A DNA stretch of 64,000 nucleotides. Source: Neptunicella marina. GTDB taxonomy: Bacteria > Pseudomonadota > Gammaproteobacteria > Enterobacterales > Alteromonadaceae. Under the pieces are notes generated by a model. The model had not been told where the DNA came from. It saw only the letters and a program-made list of their open reading frames with translations, and did no database searches. Each line of letters begins with the position of its first letter. Positions within the stretch are counted from its first letter, which is position 1. The translations under genes and the position numbers were made by a program. Positions 21,310-30,141 of the stretch are shown here, in pieces. The stretch lies in NCBI RefSeq assembly GCF_014270035.1, contig NZ_JACNEP010000002.1:186001-250000 (forward strand), written 5' to 3'.

Positions 21310-22101
21310 TTGTCTGCCATTATTAAAACAGCTGAAGAAATCGAAAAAATGCGCGTTGCGGGTAAACTCGCCGCCGATGTATTAATGATGATTGAACCTC
21401 ATGTTCAAAAAGGGGTAACAACCGACGAGCTGAATCAGCTTTGTCATGATTACATTGTCAATGAACTCGATTGTGTGCCAGCCCCGCTAAATTACGGCCA
21501 TCCGCCTTTTCCAAAATCAATCTGTACTTCTGTTAACCATGTTATTTGTCACGGTATTCCCGCAGATAAAAAACTCAAAGATGGCGATATTATCAATATC
21601 GATGTGACCGTGATTAAAGATGGTTACCACGGCGACACCTCAAAAATGTTCGTGGTGGGTAAACCCTCCATTCTGGCTGAGCGTTTAATTCGAATTACGC
21701 AGGAGTGTTTGTATATCGGCATTGAAATGGTCAAGCCTGGTGCACGTTTAGGCGATATTGGTCACGCGATTCAGCAACATGCAGAAAAACATAATTATTC
21801 GATTGTGCGTGAATATTGTGGGCATGGTATTGGTGCAGGCTTCCATGAAGATCCACAAGTTGTGCATTATGGCCGTCCAGGAACAGGTGAAACGTTAGAG
21901 GCTGGTATGTGCTTTACTATTGAACCTATGGTAAATGCGGGTAAACGTTATTCAAAAATTCTGCCTGATCAGTGGACAGTCGTCACCAAAGATCGCAGCC
22001 TGAGTGCCCAATGGGAACACACTTTACTGGTGACAGATAATGGTTGCGAGATCTTAACCCTGCGTCCGGAAGAAACCATCAAACGTGTGATTGAACACTA
22101 A
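21310..22101 (+). CDS. map: Type I methionine aminopeptidase
   Basis: Map removes the initiator methionine from new proteins using two metal ions. Ligand regions are visible: INIDVTVIKDGYHGDTS, HGIGAGFHEDP, FTIEPM and the C-terminal QWEHTLLV. The length is 263 aa (E. coli 264). It begins with TTG, preceded by AGGA at 7 nt, and no better ATG aligns with the family N-terminus. It is divergent from rpsB, as in E. coli. Confidence 0.96.
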   Translation: MSAIIKTAEEIEKMRVAGKLAADVLMMIEPHVQKGVTTDELNQLCHDYIVNELDCVPAPLNYGHPPFPKSICTSVNHVICHGIPADKKLKDGDIINIDVTVIKDGYHGDTSKMFVVGKPSILAERLIRITQECLYIGIEMVKPGARLGDIGHAIQQHAEKHNYSIVREYCGHGIGAGFHEDPQVVHYGRPGTGETLEAGMCFTIEPMVNAGKRYSKILPDQWTVVTKDRSLSAQWEHTLLVTDNGCEILTLRPEETIKRVIEH

Positions 22102-22121
22102 AATATCAAGGAAGGCTGCCT

Positions 22122-24761
22122 GTGTCGCTGCATGCTGTACTGCAACAAATCCAGCAACTAACGGATATCAATAATTTATCAGCGTTCAAACAATGCAATC
22201 AGCAAATTTACCGCTGGTTGCAGCAAGATTTTGCAACGACAGATATTAAAGAATTAGTCACAGGCCGCGCCAAGGCAGTTGATGCGCTACTGATAAAAGC
22301 CTGGCAATTACTGGAACTGCCTGCACAAGAGCATATCGCTCTGGTTGCGGTTGGCGGCTATGGTCGTCAGCAATTACAGCCGTATTCAGACGTAGATATA
22401 TTATTATTGTCTCCCAAAAAATTGACCTCATCCAGTCAGGAAAAACTTGGTCAGTTTATTACATTATTGTGGGACATTGGACTGGATATTGGTCAGTCTG
22501 TTCGCACAATTAAAGAATGCGTGAAGCTGGCCAAAGACGACATCACCATTGCCACTAACCTGCTGGAATCACGGGTACTTTCAGGTGACTGCGATACCTT
22601 CCTGCAGCTGCAAGACAAAATACAGGGCGATAAAATCTGGTCAAGTGATGCATTTTTTCAGGCCAAATATCAGGAGCAGGTACATCGGCATCAAAAATTT
22701 GATGGCACCGCCTATAACCTCGAACCCAATGTTAAAGAAAATCCCGGTTGTTTGCGCGATATTCAAAGCATCGGCTGGGTGGCCAAAAAACACTTTAATG
22801 CGTTAAGTGGTAAAGAGCTGGTTGAGCACGGTTATTTTAGTGAGCAAGAACTGGAAGAGTTGCTTGAGTGCCGGGAAAATCTGTGGCGGGTACGTTGTGC
22901 TTTACACTTAATTGCAGGGCGCAGTGAAAACCGTCTGTTATTTGACTATCAGCCACAGGTGGCAGAAAAACTTGGATACGGAGAGGAAGGCAAAGCTTCG
23001 GTGGAAAAAATGATGAAATCATTTTTCCGTATCACACGACGAGTGAGTGAATTAAATGAAGTTTTGTTACAGCACTTTAAACAAGATGTGCTGCATCAAA
23101 AAATAAAGCAGATTGTCGAAATCAATCAGCAGTTTAGTCTGCACGACAATCTGATTGTGGCGAAAGATGATAATGTGTTCAACACGCCAGAACAGATTTT
23201 AGCTTTTTTTATCTTGCTGGCAGATTTACCGCAGGTGGAAGGGATCCACTCCTCCACCCTGCGCTTGTTACGCAACGCCAGACGCCGCTATAAAAACCAG
23301 TATTTCAGTGAACGCGCCAGCTGCCGTGAACTGTTTATGCAACTGGTTCGTCACCCTCGCTGTTTTGGCCTGCCGTGGGATTTAATGCATAAACACGGCA
23401 TCATGCAGGCCTATTTACGCGAATGGGACCAAATTGTAGGCATGATGCAGTTTGATTTATTTCATGCCTACACAGTGGATGAGCACACCCATCGCCTGAT
23501 TAAGTTTATTTATCATTACACCCAGCCTGAAGGCAAAAAAGCCTTCCCACGTTGTGGACGTATTCTGGCCAATATGGACCATCCGGAAATGCTGTTTATC
23601 GCAGCCATATTCCACGATATTGGTAAAGGCCGGGGGGGGGATCACTCTGTTCTGGGCGCGGCCGATGTCAAAGTATTTTGTCAGCTGCACCAGATAGAAC
23701 CACAGGATGCCAGGTTAATTGAATGGCTGGTAGCCAATCATTTAACCATGTCGGTGGTAGCGCAACGCCGCGATATTTATGATCCGGAAGTGATTACCGA
23801 ATTTTCGACACAGATGAATAACCAGACTTATCTGAATCATTTGTATGCCTTAACTCTGGCTGATATTCGCGCAACCAACAACAACCTGTGGAATGACTGG
23901 AAAGCCTCGCTACTGCGTGAGTTATATCTTATCACCAGTAAAGCGCTGGAAAGTGAACAAACCTTAAGTGATGATTTTCAGGAGCGCCTTGAACGTCACA
24001 AAACTCAGGCGATGGAACTGGCACTTGAAAAAGGCGCCGAGCGTGATGAAGTATTAAATTTCTGGAAGCAGCACGATACTAACTATTTTGTTCGCTATAA
24101 ACCCAAACAGCTAGCGTGGCAGGCCAGTGCTATTACTAAAGCACAAAAGCAACATACCGACGATCAAGACATCACTCTGGTGGAACTCAGTGATGAAACC
24201 TCGCGTGCCGGTACCGAAGTTTTAATCTACGTAAAAGACCGCGCCAATTTGTTTGCACAGGTGGTATCGGTACTCGATAGCCGCAATTGCACCGTGCATG
24301 ACGCCAATATCATGAGTACACCGGATGGGTATGTATTAGATACCTTTATTATTTTGGATCAGGACGGTAATAGACTTGTATCACCCGGTTTTATCCACGA
24401 ATTACAACAAGGTATTATCGAACAACTCGAGCGTCCAGGCAGCGAACATATCAATAACCGCAAAATGCCTCGCCGCATGAAGCACCTGAATGTGCCGACT
24501 AAAATGCGTTTCTTTAACAATCATGCCAATCATACCTTAGTAGATTTAGAAGCGCTTGACGCACCGGGTTTATTAGCCAAAATCAGTCGGGTATTTGTCA
24601 GCCAGAATTTGTCCCTACATATGGCCAAAATCACCACCATAGGTGAGCGCGCCGAAGACGTATTTATCCTCAGTAATGCTGAGGGCAATGCATTAGATCA
24701 ACAGCAGCAACTGGCACTGAAAAAACAATTAGTCGCAGTGTTAGACGATAACAATGAGTAA
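22122..24761 (+). CDS. glnD: Bifunctional PII uridylyltransferase/uridylyl-removing enzyme
   Basis: GlnD senses glutamine and adds or removes UMP on PII proteins, controlling nitrogen assimilation. The nucleotidyltransferase motif is GGYGR (78-82) with DVD (Asp90, Asp92). The HD hydrolase motif has His498-Asp499 in FHDIGKGRGGDHS. Two ACT domains follow (about residues 700-880). The length is 879 aa (E. coli 890). It starts with GTG behind AAGGAAGG. The HD motif is encoded across a run of nine G (23632-23640), which is unusual. Confidence 0.97.
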   Translation: MSLHAVLQQIQQLTDINNLSAFKQCNQQIYRWLQQDFATTDIKELVTGRAKAVDALLIKAWQLLELPAQEHIALVAVGGYGRQQLQPYSDVDILLLSPKKLTSSSQEKLGQFITLLWDIGLDIGQSVRTIKECVKLAKDDITIATNLLESRVLSGDCDTFLQLQDKIQGDKIWSSDAFFQAKYQEQVHRHQKFDGTAYNLEPNVKENPGCLRDIQSIGWVAKKHFNALSGKELVEHGYFSEQELEELLECRENLWRVRCALHLIAGRSENRLLFDYQPQVAEKLGYGEEGKASVEKMMKSFFRITRRVSELNEVLLQHFKQDVLHQKIKQIVEINQQFSLHDNLIVAKDDNVFNTPEQILAFFILLADLPQVEGIHSSTLRLLRNARRRYKNQYFSERASCRELFMQLVRHPRCFGLPWDLMHKHGIMQAYLREWDQIVGMMQFDLFHAYTVDEHTHRLIKFIYHYTQPEGKKAFPRCGRILANMDHPEMLFIAAIFHDIGKGRGGDHSVLGAADVKVFCQLHQIEPQDARLIEWLVANHLTMSVVAQRRDIYDPEVITEFSTQMNNQTYLNHLYALTLADIRATNNNLWNDWKASLLRELYLITSKALESEQTLSDDFQERLERHKTQAMELALEKGAERDEVLNFWKQHDTNYFVRYKPKQLAWQASAITKAQKQHTDDQDITLVELSDETSRAGTEVLIYVKDRANLFAQVVSVLDSRNCTVHDANIMSTPDGYVLDTFIILDQDGNRLVSPGFIHELQQGIIEQLERPGSEHINNRKMPRRMKHLNVPTKMRFFNNHANHTLVDLEALDAPGLLAKISRVFVSQNLSLHMAKITTIGERAEDVFILSNAEGNALDQQQQLALKKQLVAVLDDNNE

Positions 24762-24764
24762 ACC

Positions 24765-25589
24765 ATGACAGAATTAAAAACCATCATTGAATCTGCCTTT
24801 GAGCAGCGCGATCAAATCACTCCTTCAACGGTTTCCGCTGAAATTAAACAAGCCATTGTAGACAGCATTGCGCTGCTAAATTCGGGTAAAGCACGTGTAG
24901 CGGAAAAGATTGCCGGCGAATGGGTTGTACATCAGTGGTTGAAAAAAGCAGTACTGTTGTCTTTCCGTATTAACGACAATCAGGTATTGGACGCAGAACC
25001 ACAGAAGTTTTATGACAAAGTTGCGCTTAAATACAGTGACTACTCAGAAGAGCAGTTTAAACAGGATGGTGTGCGGGTTGTGCCGCCAGCGACTGTTCGT
25101 ACCGGTAGTTATGTAGGTAAAAACGTGGTGTTGATGCCGTCATATGTCAATATTGGTGCATACGTTGACGAAGGCACTATGGTTGATACCTGGGCAACGG
25201 TAGGCTCATGTGCACAAATCGGTAAAAACGTGCATTTATCAGGTGGTGTAGGCATTGGTGGGGTGTTAGAGCCATTACAAGCTAACCCAACCATTATTGA
25301 AGATAACTGCTTTATTGGCGCACGCTCAGAAATTGTTGAAGGCGTCATTGTTGAAGAAGGCGCTGTGATTTCCATGGGCGTATTCATCGGACAAAGCACA
25401 CGTATTTATGACCGTGAAACCGGCGACATTCACTATGGTCGCGTGCCCGCAGGTGCCGTCGTCGTGCCAGGTAACCTGCCATCTGCCGATGGCAAATACA
25501 GCCTTTACGCCGCGATTATTGTGAAAAAAGTAGACGCCAAAACCCGCGCTAAAGTGGGTATCAACGCATTATTGCGTAGCGCAGACTAA
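24765..25589 (+). CDS. dapD: Tetrahydrodipicolinate N-succinyltransferase
   Basis: DapD succinylates tetrahydrodipicolinate in the lysine/diaminopimelate pathway. It has an N-terminal helical domain (1-100), a left-handed beta-helix of hexapeptide repeats ([23 protein letters not shown]), and a C-terminal segment. The length is 274 aa, identical to E. coli. It begins 3 bp after glnD, so the two are cotranscribed, and is closed by a strong terminator. Confidence 0.97.
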   Translation: MTELKTIIESAFEQRDQITPSTVSAEIKQAIVDSIALLNSGKARVAEKIAGEWVVHQWLKKAVLLSFRINDNQVLDAEPQKFYDKVALKYSDYSEEQFKQDGVRVVPPATVRTGSYVGKNVVLMPSYVNIGAYVDEGTMVDTWATVGSCAQIGKNVHLSGGVGIGGVLEPLQANPTIIEDNCFIGARSEIVEGVIVEEGAVISMGVFIGQSTRIYDRETGDIHYGRVPAGAVVVPGNLPSADGKYSLYAAIIVKKVDAKTRAKVGINALLRSAD

Positions 25590-25604
25590 CTCGCTATTAA
25601 TATT

Positions 25605-25633
25605 AAAAAAGCCCCGTTTAACGGGGCTTTTTT
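25605..25633. terminator. Bidirectional terminator, dapD / yqcA
   Basis: Six A, then GCCCCGT, loop TTA, ACGGGGC, and six T. The A and T tracts serve both strands, so the hairpin can end dapD (plus) and yqcA (minus), which converge here. Confidence 0.9.
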
Positions 25634-25644
25634 ATGTCATCAAT

Positions 25645-26088
25645 TTAAACGCGGGCTAACCATTCTTTAACCCAGGGTATTGCTACTTTTTCCGGTTCCA
25701 GAGTTTCGCAGGCATCGATTTCGAGCAGTGGTTTCACCGCTTTGCCTTGCAGCTCTTGCAGCAGTTCGAACAATTTGCGCCCGGCCCCACAGTAAGTTTC
25801 ACCATAACTGCTGTCACCCAATGCAATGACCCCAAACGGCTTTTTATCCAGCAAGGGAAATTGGTCATTCAATTGCAAATAAAACTGCTCCAATTCAGGT
25901 GGGATATCGCCCTGACCGGTTGTAGAGCTAATGAATAATACAGCATCACAATCAGTAACCTGTTCTACTTTTGGCGTTTGGCAAATTTGCGCCTGATGAC
26001 CCAGCATTTGCAATAACTCGAGTACCTGTTCAGCCACAAATGTTGCATTGCCATAAACGGTACCGATAAAAATATTAATTTTAAGCAT
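25645..26088 (-). CDS. yqcA: Flavodoxin YqcA-type
   Basis: This is a short-chain FMN flavodoxin of 147 aa. The phosphate-binding loop FIGTVYGNA is at the N-terminus, and FMN-ring loops SSTTGQGDIPPE and ALGDSSYGETYCGAG follow. A longer frame back to 26169 would overlap truC and lacks homology, so the start is placed at MLKINIFIG; the ATG at 26100 is an alternative. By sequence it could be MioC or YqcA, but the truC-yqcC neighbours match the E. coli yqcA-truC-yqcC cluster, which decides the name. Confidence 0.85.
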   Translation of the reverse strand: MLKINIFIGTVYGNATFVAEQVLELLQMLGHQAQICQTPKVEQVTDCDAVLFISSTTGQGDIPPELEQFYLQLNDQFPLLDKKPFGVIALGDSSYGETYCGAGRKLFELLQELQGKAVKPLLEIDACETLEPEKVAIPWVKEWLARV

Positions 26089-26131
26089 AACGTTAATCAT
26101 TGCCCCTGATTTGGTTACAACAAAACCGGCA

Positions 26132-26863
26132 TTATTGTTGTGTATACGGTTGCCAGCCCCATTGTGCACAAAGCGATTGAATACCTTCGCTTGGTGGTGC
26201 GGTTAATGTTATTTGTTCATGTGTTACTGGGTGTAATAATGACAGACCTATACAGGATAATGCCAGACCAGAAGTTTGATATTGATCACGAATAAAGCGA
26301 TTTTGTTTACCGTCACCATGAGTCGTATCGCCGACAATCGGATGGCGCAGGTGCGCCATATGCCGACGCAACTGATGTTTGCGGCCGGTTTTAGGGCTAA
26401 GCGCCATTAACGAATAACGGGCAGTCTGGTAACGTCCGACGGCAAAGGGCAACTCCACCTGCGCCAGCTTTTTATAGTAAGTAACCGCTTGCTGAGGTTC
26501 TTTATCCTGCCTCGCTTTTTTATCGGCAATTTTATCCAACTCCTCTTTTAATGCGTAATCAAGCTCACCTTCGTCAGGGGCATATCCACGCACTATGGCT
26601 AAATAGTGTTTTTGCACCTGTTGCTGGCTAAATTGCTCAGTAAGCACACTGGCAACTTCTGAGGATAACGCAAACACCAGTAACCCACTGGTTGGCCTGT
26701 CAAGTCGGTGAACAGGAAACACATGCTGATTTATTTGATCACGTAACATTTGCATGGCGAATTCGGTGGCATGTTTATCCAGCATACTGCGATGCACTAA
26801 TAAACCCGCAGGCTTATTAATCACCACCATATGCTGATCCTGAAAAATAATGGGCAGTGTCAT
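26132..26863 (-). CDS. truC: tRNA pseudouridine(65) synthase
   Basis: TruC makes pseudouridine 65 in some tRNAs. The RluA-family catalytic motif HRLDRPTSGLLVFA carries Asp55. KTGRKHQLRRH and GDTTHGDG are further family motifs. The length is 243 aa (E. coli 260). It overlaps yqcC as ATGA and precedes yqcA, a conserved three-gene unit. Confidence 0.93.
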   Translation of the reverse strand: MTLPIIFQDQHMVVINKPAGLLVHRSMLDKHATEFAMQMLRDQINQHVFPVHRLDRPTSGLLVFALSSEVASVLTEQFSQQQVQKHYLAIVRGYAPDEGELDYALKEELDKIADKKARQDKEPQQAVTYYKKLAQVELPFAVGRYQTARYSLMALSPKTGRKHQLRRHMAHLRHPIVGDTTHGDGKQNRFIRDQYQTSGLALSCIGLSLLHPVTHEQITLTAPPSEGIQSLCAQWGWQPYTQQ

Positions 26864-27228
26864 GCGTTATCCCCTGCATAGTGCAAATCAAATTGTTCTA
26901 ACACCGAAAGTAAAGCTTGCAGATTGCTCTCCCCTGCCCATGACTGCTCTGCCATTGGCAAAAGCTGCATGTTTGATGGTAAGGGGTGCTTAGCATCAAC
27001 CAAAACATGCATTTTGGGGATAAAGATAAATTGCAGCCAGTTTTCAAATGGCATCACATCACAACTAAAAGGGGCTGTGCTATTTAATTGATGTATATCT
27101 AATGGAGCAATCTGCCACTTGTGTGATGCAACCAAGTGGCGTTCAAGCTCGGTTAGTAAGTACTTAGTAATCAGATAAATATCTTTATCATTCATGGCGA
27201 TAATACTTGCCTTTGTTATAATCCCGGC
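26860..27228 (-). CDS. yqcC: YqcC family protein (DUF446)
   Basis: Small soluble protein of unknown function. The family core is recognisable (QLNSTAPFSCDVMPFENWLQ, then IFIPKMHVLVDAKHPLP). The start (MAGIITK, 122 aa) is chosen because GGAGG lies 8 nt upstream; a GTG 12 bp earlier would lie within that ribosome site. It heads the yqcC-truC-yqcA unit, 30 bp from the divergent DUF3549 gene. Confidence 0.88.
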   Translation of the reverse strand, partial: AGIITKASIIAMNDKDIYLITKYLLTELERHLVASHKWQIAPLDIHQLNSTAPFSCDVMPFENWLQFIFIPKMHVLVDAKHPLPSNMQLLPMAEQSWAGESNLQALLSVLEQFDLHYAGDNA

Positions 27229-27258
27229 CATCAAAATCACCTCCGGGTAAATCTAAAT

Positions 27259-28287
27259 ATGACAACAATCAGTGAATTTTTATTACAGGCTGGTACTCAG
27301 TTTTGGGCATTTGATTTAAGCCGCGGTATTCAGTTACTGCCTTCTCAACAGTTCCTGGAAATTGAATCGGGGATCATTGCTCATCCCAGTCCACGTCAGC
27401 AACATGCCTGGTTTGCGATTGTGTTTAACAACAAAATGCTCACTGCGCAGCATTATATCTGGTTTGTAAAGCTTCCGCTGGACGAAATAGGCAAAGTACA
27501 GGATGCAGCTCGTTCGCAATTCCTGCAGATCATCGTCGAGGCTCTGGGGCGCGATATGCAGCAGGGTGAAAATGGCAGCGCAGACCTACCGGAAAATCCA
27601 TTTAGCTTTGTGCCCAATCAACAACAAATGGCTGATTTTAACAGCCTGTGTCGGAAAACCTTAATACAACCGCCAAGCGAACATTTTAAGCCGACTCAGG
27701 GCTATTTTGCGAATCCGTCACCAGACAGCTGGCAAACACTAGCCATGCAGGGTATTAGTGACTTTGTTGTTTTCAGTAGTGACACTGAACTGACAGCAGT
27801 GTTGCAACATCAATTACCTACGCTGCCTGAACCGGTAATCAGTAGCCTGTTTAGTTCGCTGGAAAACCGCCAGATAAATAAAGCTGCAACGCAGGCTGTG
27901 CTCGATTTTGCGGAAAATAATGCTGGTAACCACCGACTTCAGGGACTGGCGCAACGGGCCATTAGTCAGTCAACCGCCAATGCCTTAGTCAGCAACTATC
28001 TAATGCAATTACTAACAGCGAGTAACAACGAGTTGTCTCTTGATTCACTGGTAGTGATCGCAGGACGTCACTGGCAACGCCTGCATAACAATCCAGCTTT
28101 GCTTACTGCATTTTTCGAAAAACTGGCGTCTCAGCCACAAACAGCGGAATCCTTTAGTGCACTGTTTGCCGATTTGGTTCAAATACCGCTGCTCAGAACT
28201 GAAATACTGGGGTTGATTAGACAAGCAGACAGATCAGAGGCGTTATCGCGCGCGATTGGCAAACTCTTTACCCACGAGGTGCGTTAA
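27259..28287 (+). CDS. DUF3549 family protein
   Basis: A 342-aa soluble protein matching the DUF3549 family of Vibrio- and Alteromonas-type bacteria (FLLQAGTQFWAFDLSRG near the N-terminus and HYIWFVKLPLDE). Its function is unknown. The second half is helical and repeat-like, with no catalytic motif that I recognise. It is immediately followed by the DUF3301 gene, with no gap between stop and start, so they form a two-gene operon. Confidence 0.85.
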   Translation: MTTISEFLLQAGTQFWAFDLSRGIQLLPSQQFLEIESGIIAHPSPRQQHAWFAIVFNNKMLTAQHYIWFVKLPLDEIGKVQDAARSQFLQIIVEALGRDMQQGENGSADLPENPFSFVPNQQQMADFNSLCRKTLIQPPSEHFKPTQGYFANPSPDSWQTLAMQGISDFVVFSSDTELTAVLQHQLPTLPEPVISSLFSSLENRQINKAATQAVLDFAENNAGNHRLQGLAQRAISQSTANALVSNYLMQLLTASNNELSLDSLVVIAGRHWQRLHNNPALLTAFFEKLASQPQTAESFSALFADLVQIPLLRTEILGLIRQADRSEALSRAIGKLFTHEVR

Positions 28288-28596
28288 ATGCAGTTTAATT
28301 TATTAGATATTCTGTTATTTGCAATTGTAATCTTTGTTGGCTTTCATTTCTGGCGTATTCGCGCCATCAGCGAACGGGCTCAGTCGTATCTGCAACAATA
28401 TTGCGAAAAACAAGGATTACAGTTTATTAGCTGTGCCAGACGTAAAACCCGGCTAACAACAGTCAGAGGTAAGCTGGATTGGTACAGTGAGTTTAATTTT
28501 GAATTTTCCGGTAATGGTGAAGATAGCTACACCGGCGCCATCGCTATGCGTGGATTAAAAGTGGTTCAAACCGATTTACCTGCCTACCGTATTTAA
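28288..28596 (+). CDS. DUF3301 family membrane protein
   Basis: A 102-aa protein with one N-terminal membrane helix (about residues 5-24) and a small cytoplasmic domain typical of DUF3301 (WYSEFNFEFSGNGEDSYTG). Function unknown. The ATG directly abuts the stop of the DUF3549 gene. Its 3' end faces the terminator of the convergent CsrB-like RNA. Confidence 0.85.
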   Translation: MQFNLLDILLFAIVIFVGFHFWRIRAISERAQSYLQQYCEKQGLQFISCARRKTRLTTVRGKLDWYSEFNFEFSGNGEDSYTGAIAMRGLKVVQTDLPAYRI

Positions 28597-28614
28597 CGGT
28601 AAAACACATATTGC

Positions 28615-28983
28615 AGACAGAATAAAGGCGCAGTCATAAAAATGAGTGCGCCTTTATGTTAATAATGAGGATCCTTCTCGCGCTTCCCTTGCCTGAAACG
28701 GCGTATATCCTTTTATCTTCCTTAACGGGTTTATCTATTCCGTGATAAACCTAGACTCCAGTGCTCCATGCCTTCATCCGTGATACAGCCTTCCTGACTT
28801 AATGTTCATCCTATGAACCCGTCCTTGCTTCCTATCCTCAAGCTTCGTCCTGAAGCGGTCCCTTATTTCATCCCTGAAATGTTTCCTGATACTCATCCTG
28901 AGCCTGTCCCAATTCATCCTTAAGTCATCCTGACCCGTCGTGTTTCCTTGTGACGAATGTAACTTTACTCCTGTTCAATCACC
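28615..28983 (-). ncRNA. csrB: CsrB-family regulatory RNA (CsrA sponge)
   Basis: The minus strand carries about 23 GGA triplets in roughly 370 nt, most as CAGGA, AAGGA or AGGATG. Many sit in loops of short perfect hairpins: 28924-28934 (GTCA/TGAC), 28892-28902 (CTCA/TGAG), 28865-28880, 28842-28856, 28804-28818 and 28729-28750 (7-bp stem, loop ACGGAATA). This is the hallmark of CsrB/CsrC/RsmZ RNAs, which sequester the translational regulator CsrA. A terminator ends it. It lies between yqcC and syd, as csrB does in E. coli. The plus strand has no convincing gene here. The 5' end is estimated from a -10-like element and may be off by several bases. Confidence 0.9.
28622..28657 (-). terminator. 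Terminator of the CsrB-like RNA
   Basis: An 11-bp perfect stem (ATAAAGGCGCA with TGCGCCTTTAT) surrounds a 14-nt loop that can pair further. On the minus strand the 3' side runs into TTTATT. On the plus strand it also lies 25 bp after the DUF3301 stop, so it may serve both directions. Confidence 0.8.
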
Positions 28984-28989
28984 AATTGG

Positions 28990-28995
28990 GTATAA
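28990..28995 (-). promoter_or_regulatory. -10-like element of csrB
   Basis: TTATAC on the minus strand lies 7 nt before the proposed RNA start. No good -35 hexamer is found 16-18 bp upstream, which fits a promoter that needs an activator such as GacA/UvrY. The exact start is not proven. Confidence 0.4.
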
Positions 28996-29126
28996 GAATC
29001 AAAACAAAATAATATTTATTGCAGACTAATAAATCAGCAGATGCATTTTTTACTGATTTTTTTATGGGGTTAAGGCAATTTAAACCCTTTTTGACAACAA
29101 CATGTCACTGGCAAATCTTACGTATT

Positions 29127-29144
29127 TGTACGAAATTTCCTACA
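29127..29144. promoter_or_regulatory. GacA/UvrY-type box upstream of csrB
   Basis: TGTACGAAATTTCCTACA matches 10 of 12 conserved bases of the GacA/UvrY consensus TGTAAG-N6-CTTACA, with exactly six central bases, and is nearly palindromic. It is centred about 150 bp upstream of the predicted csrB start and is the only good match in the 175-bp upstream gap. Distal placement is typical for UvrY/GacA control of Csr/Rsm RNAs. Confidence 0.65.
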
Positions 29145-29165
29145 CAAGGAGAAGCTAATCAGGAA

Positions 29166-29498
29166 CTATTGATTTTGCTTAAATTGATCAAGCGGTGTCG
29201 CAAAACCAAAAGAAGAAAAGATGGCATCTTTCAACATCACCCAGTCAGCCAACAGACTATAAAAAGGATGCTTAAAAGTGGCGGGTTTATTTTTCTCAAA
29301 AAAGAAGTGACCGGTCCAGGCAAATCCGTACCCCAGTACTGGCAATAACCACAACCACTGGTATTGACGATTAAGAAACGCCCAAAACAACAGTACTACC
29401 ACCAAACTACTTCCTACATAATGTAATCGACGGCAGGTTCGATTACTGTGTTCTTGTAAATAGAATGGATAAAACTCAGCAAAATTATTAAATTGCAT
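29166..29498 (-). CDS. Mpo1-like (DUF962) membrane protein
   Basis: A 110-aa protein of the DUF962/Mpo1-like family. The N-terminal motif FAEFYPFYLQEHSNRTCRRLHYVG is the family signature, with conserved His residues. Two hydrophobic helices follow (VVVLLFWAFL; WLWLLPVLGYGFAW). The yeast relative is a dioxygenase of phytosphingosine alpha-oxidation; the bacterial role is unknown. The start at MQFNNFAEF overlaps the GNAT gene end by 11 bp; longer frames lack homology. Confidence 0.8.
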   Translation of the reverse strand: MQFNNFAEFYPFYLQEHSNRTCRRLHYVGSSLVVVLLFWAFLNRQYQWLWLLPVLGYGFAWTGHFFFEKNKPATFKHPFYSLLADWVMLKDAIFSSFGFATPLDQFKQNQ

Positions 29499-30141
29499 AA
29501 TCATCTGTCCGATGCAAAAACATGATATTTCCTTCAATTTCACCGACTTTGAGTTTTTTAATCAATTGATACTGACCGTCTTCAAAAAATGGCAAGTATT
29601 TATCTACGGTGACAAATACGCCCACTCCTTCACTTGAAGTATGCTCTTGAACCAAGGTATTAATTGCGCTCATTAAAATATGGCCTAAACCAAGATGTTG
29701 GCAATCAGGGTGAACCCCAATAAAAGACAGCATGTGATAATGAGTTGCTGGCATATGCCGTTGAATCAGTTGCTCTTTTTCAAGCATCTGTTTGGTACCT
29801 AAAAAGCCTGCGGTCAACAACATTTTTAAGCGCCAGTGCCAGAATCGTTGAGGCCCAAAACCGGTTTCCGGTGCAATTAAACAAGCCACAGCCAACAAAC
29901 GCTCTTCATCAAATAAACCGATCATTGGCTGCCTTGCCTGCCAGAAAGCATTTAATTCTTCGCGAATGGCTGCCCTTAAACGCGATTCATAACCTTCATT
30001 GTCGAATTGAAAAATGTGTTTAAATAAAGGATCGTCGTGATAGGCCTGATATAAAATTGACCCCGCCACTTTTATATCTTCCGCGGCTAAATAAATGGCT
30101 TTGATATTATCCGTTTGTGGCGCTAAAGCTGCATTTTCCAT
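29488..30141 (-). CDS. GNAT family N-acetyltransferase
   Basis: A 217-aa GNAT-fold protein. The acetyl-CoA motif is SFIGVHPDCQHLGLGHILM (Q/R-x-x-G-x-G/A type) near residues 140-160. The substrate is not predictable. The ATG (second codon of the longest frame) has GAGG 8 nt upstream. It overlaps the downstream Mpo1-like gene and is likely cotranscribed with it. Confidence 0.8.
   Translation of the reverse strand: MENAALAPQTDNIKAIYLAAEDIKVAGSILYQAYHDDPLFKHIFQFDNEGYESRLRAAIREELNAFWQARQPMIGLFDEERLLAVACLIAPETGFGPQRFWHWRLKMLLTAGFLGTKQMLEKEQLIQRHMPATHYHMLSFIGVHPDCQHLGLGHILMSAINTLVQEHTSSEGVGVFVTVDKYLPFFEDGQYQLIKKLKVGEIEGNIMFLHRTDDYAI

Noticed and set aside
26089-26169. Longer N-terminus for the flavodoxin
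   Set aside because: The extra 27 residues overlap truC and lack flavodoxin similarity; the family begins at MLKINIFIG.
28680-28960. CATCCT-like recurring units read as a direct repeat or CRISPR-like array
   Set aside because: Units are unevenly spaced, differ in their arms and form separate hairpins; on the other strand they are GGA loops of a CsrB-type RNA.
29019-29348. 109-aa plus-strand frame in the csrB upstream gap
   Set aside because: Overlaps the GacA/UvrY-like box and runs antisense into the Mpo1-like gene; composition and lack of a ribosome site argue against coding.
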